The position numbers and the translations under genes are program-made. Below, piece by piece: positions 51,501 to 57,500 of a stretch of 64,000 nucleotides of DNA. The stretch comes from Sapria himalayana (taxonomy: Eukaryota > Streptophyta > Magnoliopsida > Malpighiales > Rafflesiaceae). How positions within the stretch are numbered: the first letter of the stretch is position 1; each line of letters begins with the position of its first letter. The DNA lies in contig JAREIK010012298.1 in assembly GCA_029783825.1 (NCBI GenBank), positions 124,001 to 188,000 on the forward strand. Direction: 5' to 3'. The notes under the pieces were generated by a model. That model had not been told where the DNA came from. It ran no database searches and saw only the letters and a list, made by a program, of their open reading frames with translations.

Positions 51501-54500
51501 ATTTAAGGGAGAATCCAATTTATGGGATACCTCATTAGTTTTCACCTTATATATAAGGGTGGTGTGTGTTGTATTTTATTTATTAAGTGTTTATTTTATT
51601 TTTCAATTTCATATCAAAAAAAATTATTCCATTTCTCTTACAGCATCTAACAATTCGAGGATACATCAACTAGACGTAAAGAATATATTTATTTATGATA
51701 ACATTGATGAAACGGCACATATACAGTACCAATTGGAATTTTGGGCAGTAAAGTCCTACATTATTTACAAACTATGTAATGCATTGTATTTCCTGATGCA
51801 ATCAAGATAACCTAGTTTTTACAATTTTCACATGTAATTATTTTATTTAGGTTTCATATGTATGATGCATTGTATTTCTAGTTACAAGAAATGATGAGTT
51901 AAGAACCATCCAACTCAATAAATACATTCTGATATTTTTTTTTTTGGTATTAAAATAATTTATTCTACGAGGAGTATCATCTTGTCACATAAAAAGTATG
52001 CAGTTGATACTCTAGCAGAGGTTGGTCTTGTTGATTGTGCTCCAGGAAATGCTTCTATTGATTCGAATACTAACTTAACTTCTGATAAGACATCTCCAGT
52101 TAACTCTATTACTTATAAAAAAATCAAAAAAAAATTTAACTATCTGACAATTATCAAATCAAATATAAAATATGCAATTAGTATATTTAGTTGTTCATAA
52201 ATTTTCTTTAACATATTCAACTTGATATAACTCTTCATCCACTAAGGTATGTGAAGGAGTTTTCAGGACCTATGATCTCTTTTATGGATCACGGGCACTT
52301 AGAGCTAGAGGGATATTAAGATTCAAATTGGGCATCAGCATGTACTGTGAGGAGATCTAAGATAAAATTAGGTACTTTTCTTAAAGCAGCATTGTCTCAT
52401 AAAAAAGTATGAAACATGCAGTTATTTCGAGATCCAATAAAGATGCATAGTTCAGAGCAATGACGATGATTACTTGAAATATTTTTGATATGTCATCTAC
52501 TCAAAAAAATCAGGTATGGATTCTCTTCTATCATTATCTTTTACTGTGATAGTCAAACAGCAAGATATATAGCCTCCAATCCAGCATTACACGAGCAGAC
52601 GAATCACATCATGATGAAATATTATTTCTTCCTGAAGAAGATTTATAATGGGACAATGACTACAACATATGCTCAGACAATTGAACAACCAGCAAATATC
52701 TTAATGAAATTATTGAAGATATCTCCGTTTATCTTTCTTTTCTACAATTTAAATATTGTGAATTTATATGCACCAGCTTAATAAAAAATAATATAATTTA
52801 TATTCACCATTTAATTTTTATTTTTTGTTATTTTATTAGAGCATCAAGTCAATGAAGAGCCTAAATAGTTTTTACCCACTATAAAATGAGGGTATGAATG
52901 ACATAAAAATAACAACACTTCTTGGACAGCAATACATTCATCAAATCAAATATCAACACTATTTATATGCAAGATAACATGAAAAATGCTAGCCTACAAA
53001 AAAGATATATTATAACAAACATATTAAATAAACTAAAATAATGGTCAACAAAATAGAAAAGAAAAGATAAATTGTCTCATTTGTTATCAACAAATCATTA
53101 ACAAAAATTAAATTTATAAGCATTATATTTATTTTTTTTAATGAATATTAGATCCAATTCTTTAGATTTATCTCATTGAATTATTTATTTACATTTCAAG
53201 CCTTCAACAATGAATCTATCTTGGCATAGCATAGGAATTTGCCGGGTTTCGTGATCATGATCAAAAAATAAAAATTTACCAAAAAAATATATACAACAAA
53301 TAGGCAATAATTTGTTTAAATCACACTTGATTATAATTAAAACATATCAATATTATACTTTTGCAAAAAATGGTTCATAGAAAAATACAAACTAATGCTA
53401 ATGGAGACAATGTAAAAAATCAAACTTCTCAAATTAGGTTCACATTATCTCCATAATTATATATTGTTATATATAGATATATACACACAGCCTTCTCAAA
53501 AAGTAGTTTCAACAAAGACAATATCCTTATCTATCAACAAAATAAATTGAAATATATATATATTTAAACAAAAATGATAATTTAAATAATGAATATATTT
53601 AATAATAATTGAAATTTTATCAAAATGCATTAAACAACATCATCATCAAATAATATTAAATATCATTAAATAATACTAAAATTAATCATTAAAATTAATC
53701 AAATAATATTAAATATCACAAAGTTATGTTTCTAGGTAGCTCAATAATAACTTTTTTTTTTAGATTGAAATATTTTAAAGAATACTTTCTTTAGGCCTGA
53801 TGTAAGTAAATAACATATTCTTATGCAAATGATAGAGTATCTCACTAGGAGCCTAAGAATAGATGATCAATTACTTATTCGTTTTCAATCTAGTTACTCA
53901 TTAATAATTAATCAACATCCTAGTATTACAAATATCGCTACACTATAATGTAAAACATGTTAATTACGAAAGCATATCAAAATTTTCATACTACAACTGC
54001 CCATATTCTTTTTTTGACTAAAAACTCATTCAATCTAATACACACAAAAATATTGAAACTTAGTTAAGAGAATACTTGAGATTAATTTAGTTATATTATT
54101 ATATTTATCGGTGATTATATATTTAAAATATACTCGGTGGTTCTTTTTTATTTCAAGTCACAAATTCTTTTTAAAGTTATTTAATATCCTAAAAAATAAA
54201 ATAAAAACAATTTAAAAAATAATTATTATTATAAGTAACAATACATAAAATGTATATTGAATAGTTTCAATATTTAAAATAATAATCATGAATGATACAA
54301 CATATTTCATGTGTTGATTGTGATATCTATTATATTCTTTTTTGACATAAGTGATCATACATATTTTTGATATGATGGGGCTTTAATCATAAACTACCTC
54401 ATCAACTAAATGACTTATTCTGTCATTTTTCATCATGTGCCTTTTAAAAATTATACTGTGAAAATAGATTACTCAACTTTTCTCACAAAGTTTTTAAGAG

Positions 54501-57500
54501 TAGTTATTTTGTTCGTGATCTCTCCTCATTAAGTAAAAAAATAATAGCTAAGATAATAACAAGTACGTATCTTGTTTACTCTATTACCCAAAATGGTTAT
54601 ATATATTATTCGTCTGAGAATAATAGAGTATACTTATCAGTGAGTATTTATGTTAGCTTTTTTTTTAGTACGACAAGTTCTTTAACAAGCCTAGAGGCAG
54701 ATAATGGACTGGTACACAGCAAGACATAGGTCGGCACATAGGCCAAAAGGGACAGTAAGGTGCCAATATGAAGTATGGCTCAAACAATCTAATAGCCCCA
54801 TAGTCTATTCCGTATTCATCTCAAGATGAGATGAAAATGGAGAGATGTGCCACCCAGACCTCAGAATCTATTCAAAGAGAATGAATCAAAAACATCATAT
54901 TTGAAAAAAGAAAAGCCTTCTGAGAAGCCAGATGATCCTGCAGCCGACACTTCTAATATTCATCTCTCAATCACTCTTGAGAAAAAATGAAATTATACTC
55001 AAACATATTATTTTACATCTATTATCATACACATCTTTTTTCTCTTTATTTACTTCATACACAATTTCTTTCGATGATAATAAAATACAAAATTTTCTTT
55101 TGGAACATTATATCATCCAAGATAATGATATACCATGTTAGAAAAGATAAATCTTTTTTACTCTAATGAGACTCAATAATTATTACCTCAACTTTCTAAA
55201 AATTATTGGTTTTAGGTGAGTGTTTATAGTAAAGATCAGTCAAGATAAAATTATAGATCACTTGAAGACAAGAATGTTGGAATAGGATTTACTTTTTCTT
55301 CATGTTTGAAATAGATTATCATAATTTTTTATCCAATAATCAAATGATCTCAATATCGATACGTATAATATTGATAACTTTGACCAATAATATGATAGTC
55401 TGGTTGATAAAATGGGGAGACTATATAATCCTAGATTACACGAATTTGATCCCCATGATATTGGATATGTGCCCCAATGTGTCTTTTACAATTGTCTAAT
55501 GGCACGGTCCACCAGCCCAAGCACCTACGACTAGCTAGAAAATACAAGTCAAGTCCCATCAGATGACCAACTAATGAGGCAGGTTATTTAAAAAAAATCA
55601 ACCGCATAAGTCAAATCTTACTAACATAGCCGATTGCAAATAGTAATTTATGTAAGCCGTCCACCCATTGCATTTTCACACAATGGGCTTCCGAGGGAAA
55701 CGGTCAAACACTATCCCACAAGGCCCTGCACTATGAGGGCTAACCATGCCAAGGATGGTCGAGCGGCTAGTTCTCGTGTCATGCCAAGCACGGCACGACA
55801 ATCATATAGTGTCTTGTTCGACACGGCAAAGTAGCATAGTCATGCCACACTCGAATGAGTCATACTAGCAAATCATAGCTTGTCCATTTGTCGCCTCTAT
55901 AGCACGGCAAGGTGGCACATTGGTCAACACAAAAACAAGTCATCCAGGCATGGCACGGTCCATTAGATATTTCTAGTCCAAGCCATGTTGGGCCTTCCTA
56001 ACTCTTCATCATGTCAGAACAACACAGCCCAAGAAATTAGACCATACCAGCATGGGATTGCCTATTAGGATAAAGCATATCGTGTTCGGCAAAGCATAGT
56101 AGCCCAACAGGACTTAAAAAACTCATGTCGTGCAAGCCCAGCAAGGCTGGTTGGACACCACTAGTTTTCATGCCAATTGCACAGTGACAAAATTCTTATT
56201 ATATAAATGATAAGTTTAAAAATCACTCAACTCAAAAAATATTATCAATCATAATTATTAATTCCAGATGAAACATCTTGGAAGACTCGAGTATTTTCTC
56301 AAAATAGATATAACTTAGTATATATAAGAGATATTATGATATCATGAATGAAATATGCAATTGATATTCTTACAAAAATTAATCTTTATGATTATGCTCA
56401 AGTGGATATTCATATTTAGTCAAGTAATAATGCATTGTCTGTTGGGAACATTTCATTTACCTCCAACATATACGAGAGAATTATAAAAAATATTAACTAT
56501 CTAACCATCATCAATCTATATAAAACTTATGAAGTAAATATATTTAATTATTTCCTATATTATCCATAACATGTACACTTACATGCAACTCCATACATAT
56601 TGAGATATGTGAACAAATCTTAAAACCTTAGTATTTCTTTCAATGATCATCATCATCTTCGACTAATTATGTTTTTAGATTCGAATTGGGCACAAGCATA
56701 TACCAAGTTGCCATTTATTACAAAATTTTATAATTTTCTTAGAACGATATTCTCTTTAAAAAGTAAAAGATATATTATAGTCTAAAAATTCAATGTAAAG
56801 ATAAAATTCTAAATTATTGCAATAATCAATTAAAATATATTTTAGAGTAGACATCTTCATACATTGATTGGATACTCATTTATTTTTTAAATTATTCTAT
56901 ATTATGATAGTCATGCAAGAAAAAATATTATAACCTCAAATCCAATGTTTCAAAAGCGATCAAAAAACATAGGTTTAATTTTTTCTTAGACAAAAGATTT
57001 AAGTACTTAAGTCTTCCATAACATGTAAATAACATATAAGATAGGTGCTAATATTTCTAAATTCTAAAATTACATATTATTTGTGATTATAAATATCTCA
57101 ATTAAAAATTTCTTTATAAAATATACATAGTATTGAATTGAGATCATTTGGGTTTGATAGACGAGCATATTTCTAATCAAGATTTCTCAATTCGCTTAGC
57201 TCTCCTAAAATGTTGCATGCCCCCAATCACAATACAAAAGGGCAAGGTGCGCTTCACTCCAAGCATCAATATGGCATGCCTTGTGGAAATAGGCTTGCAT
57301 GTCAATAAGCAAGGCCCAAAGAAATGTCTACAAGTTCCTCCTTGACCTAGGTGTGCATGTTAAAACTATATTGAATATCATTAAAAATAATTAAGAATAA
57401 TTAAATAGCATCAAAGATTCAACATACACATGAGCCTCAAATAATGTTGACAGTCACTTCATACAATCAAAAAACCAACAATCATTATCAAAAATAAATT

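Noticed and set aside
55302..55499. 65-codon frame starting MFEIDYHNF as a gene
   Set aside because: No domain. The segment near 55400 shares a short phrase (TTTGATCCCCAT) with 59400, consistent with an unidentified repeat, not a gene.
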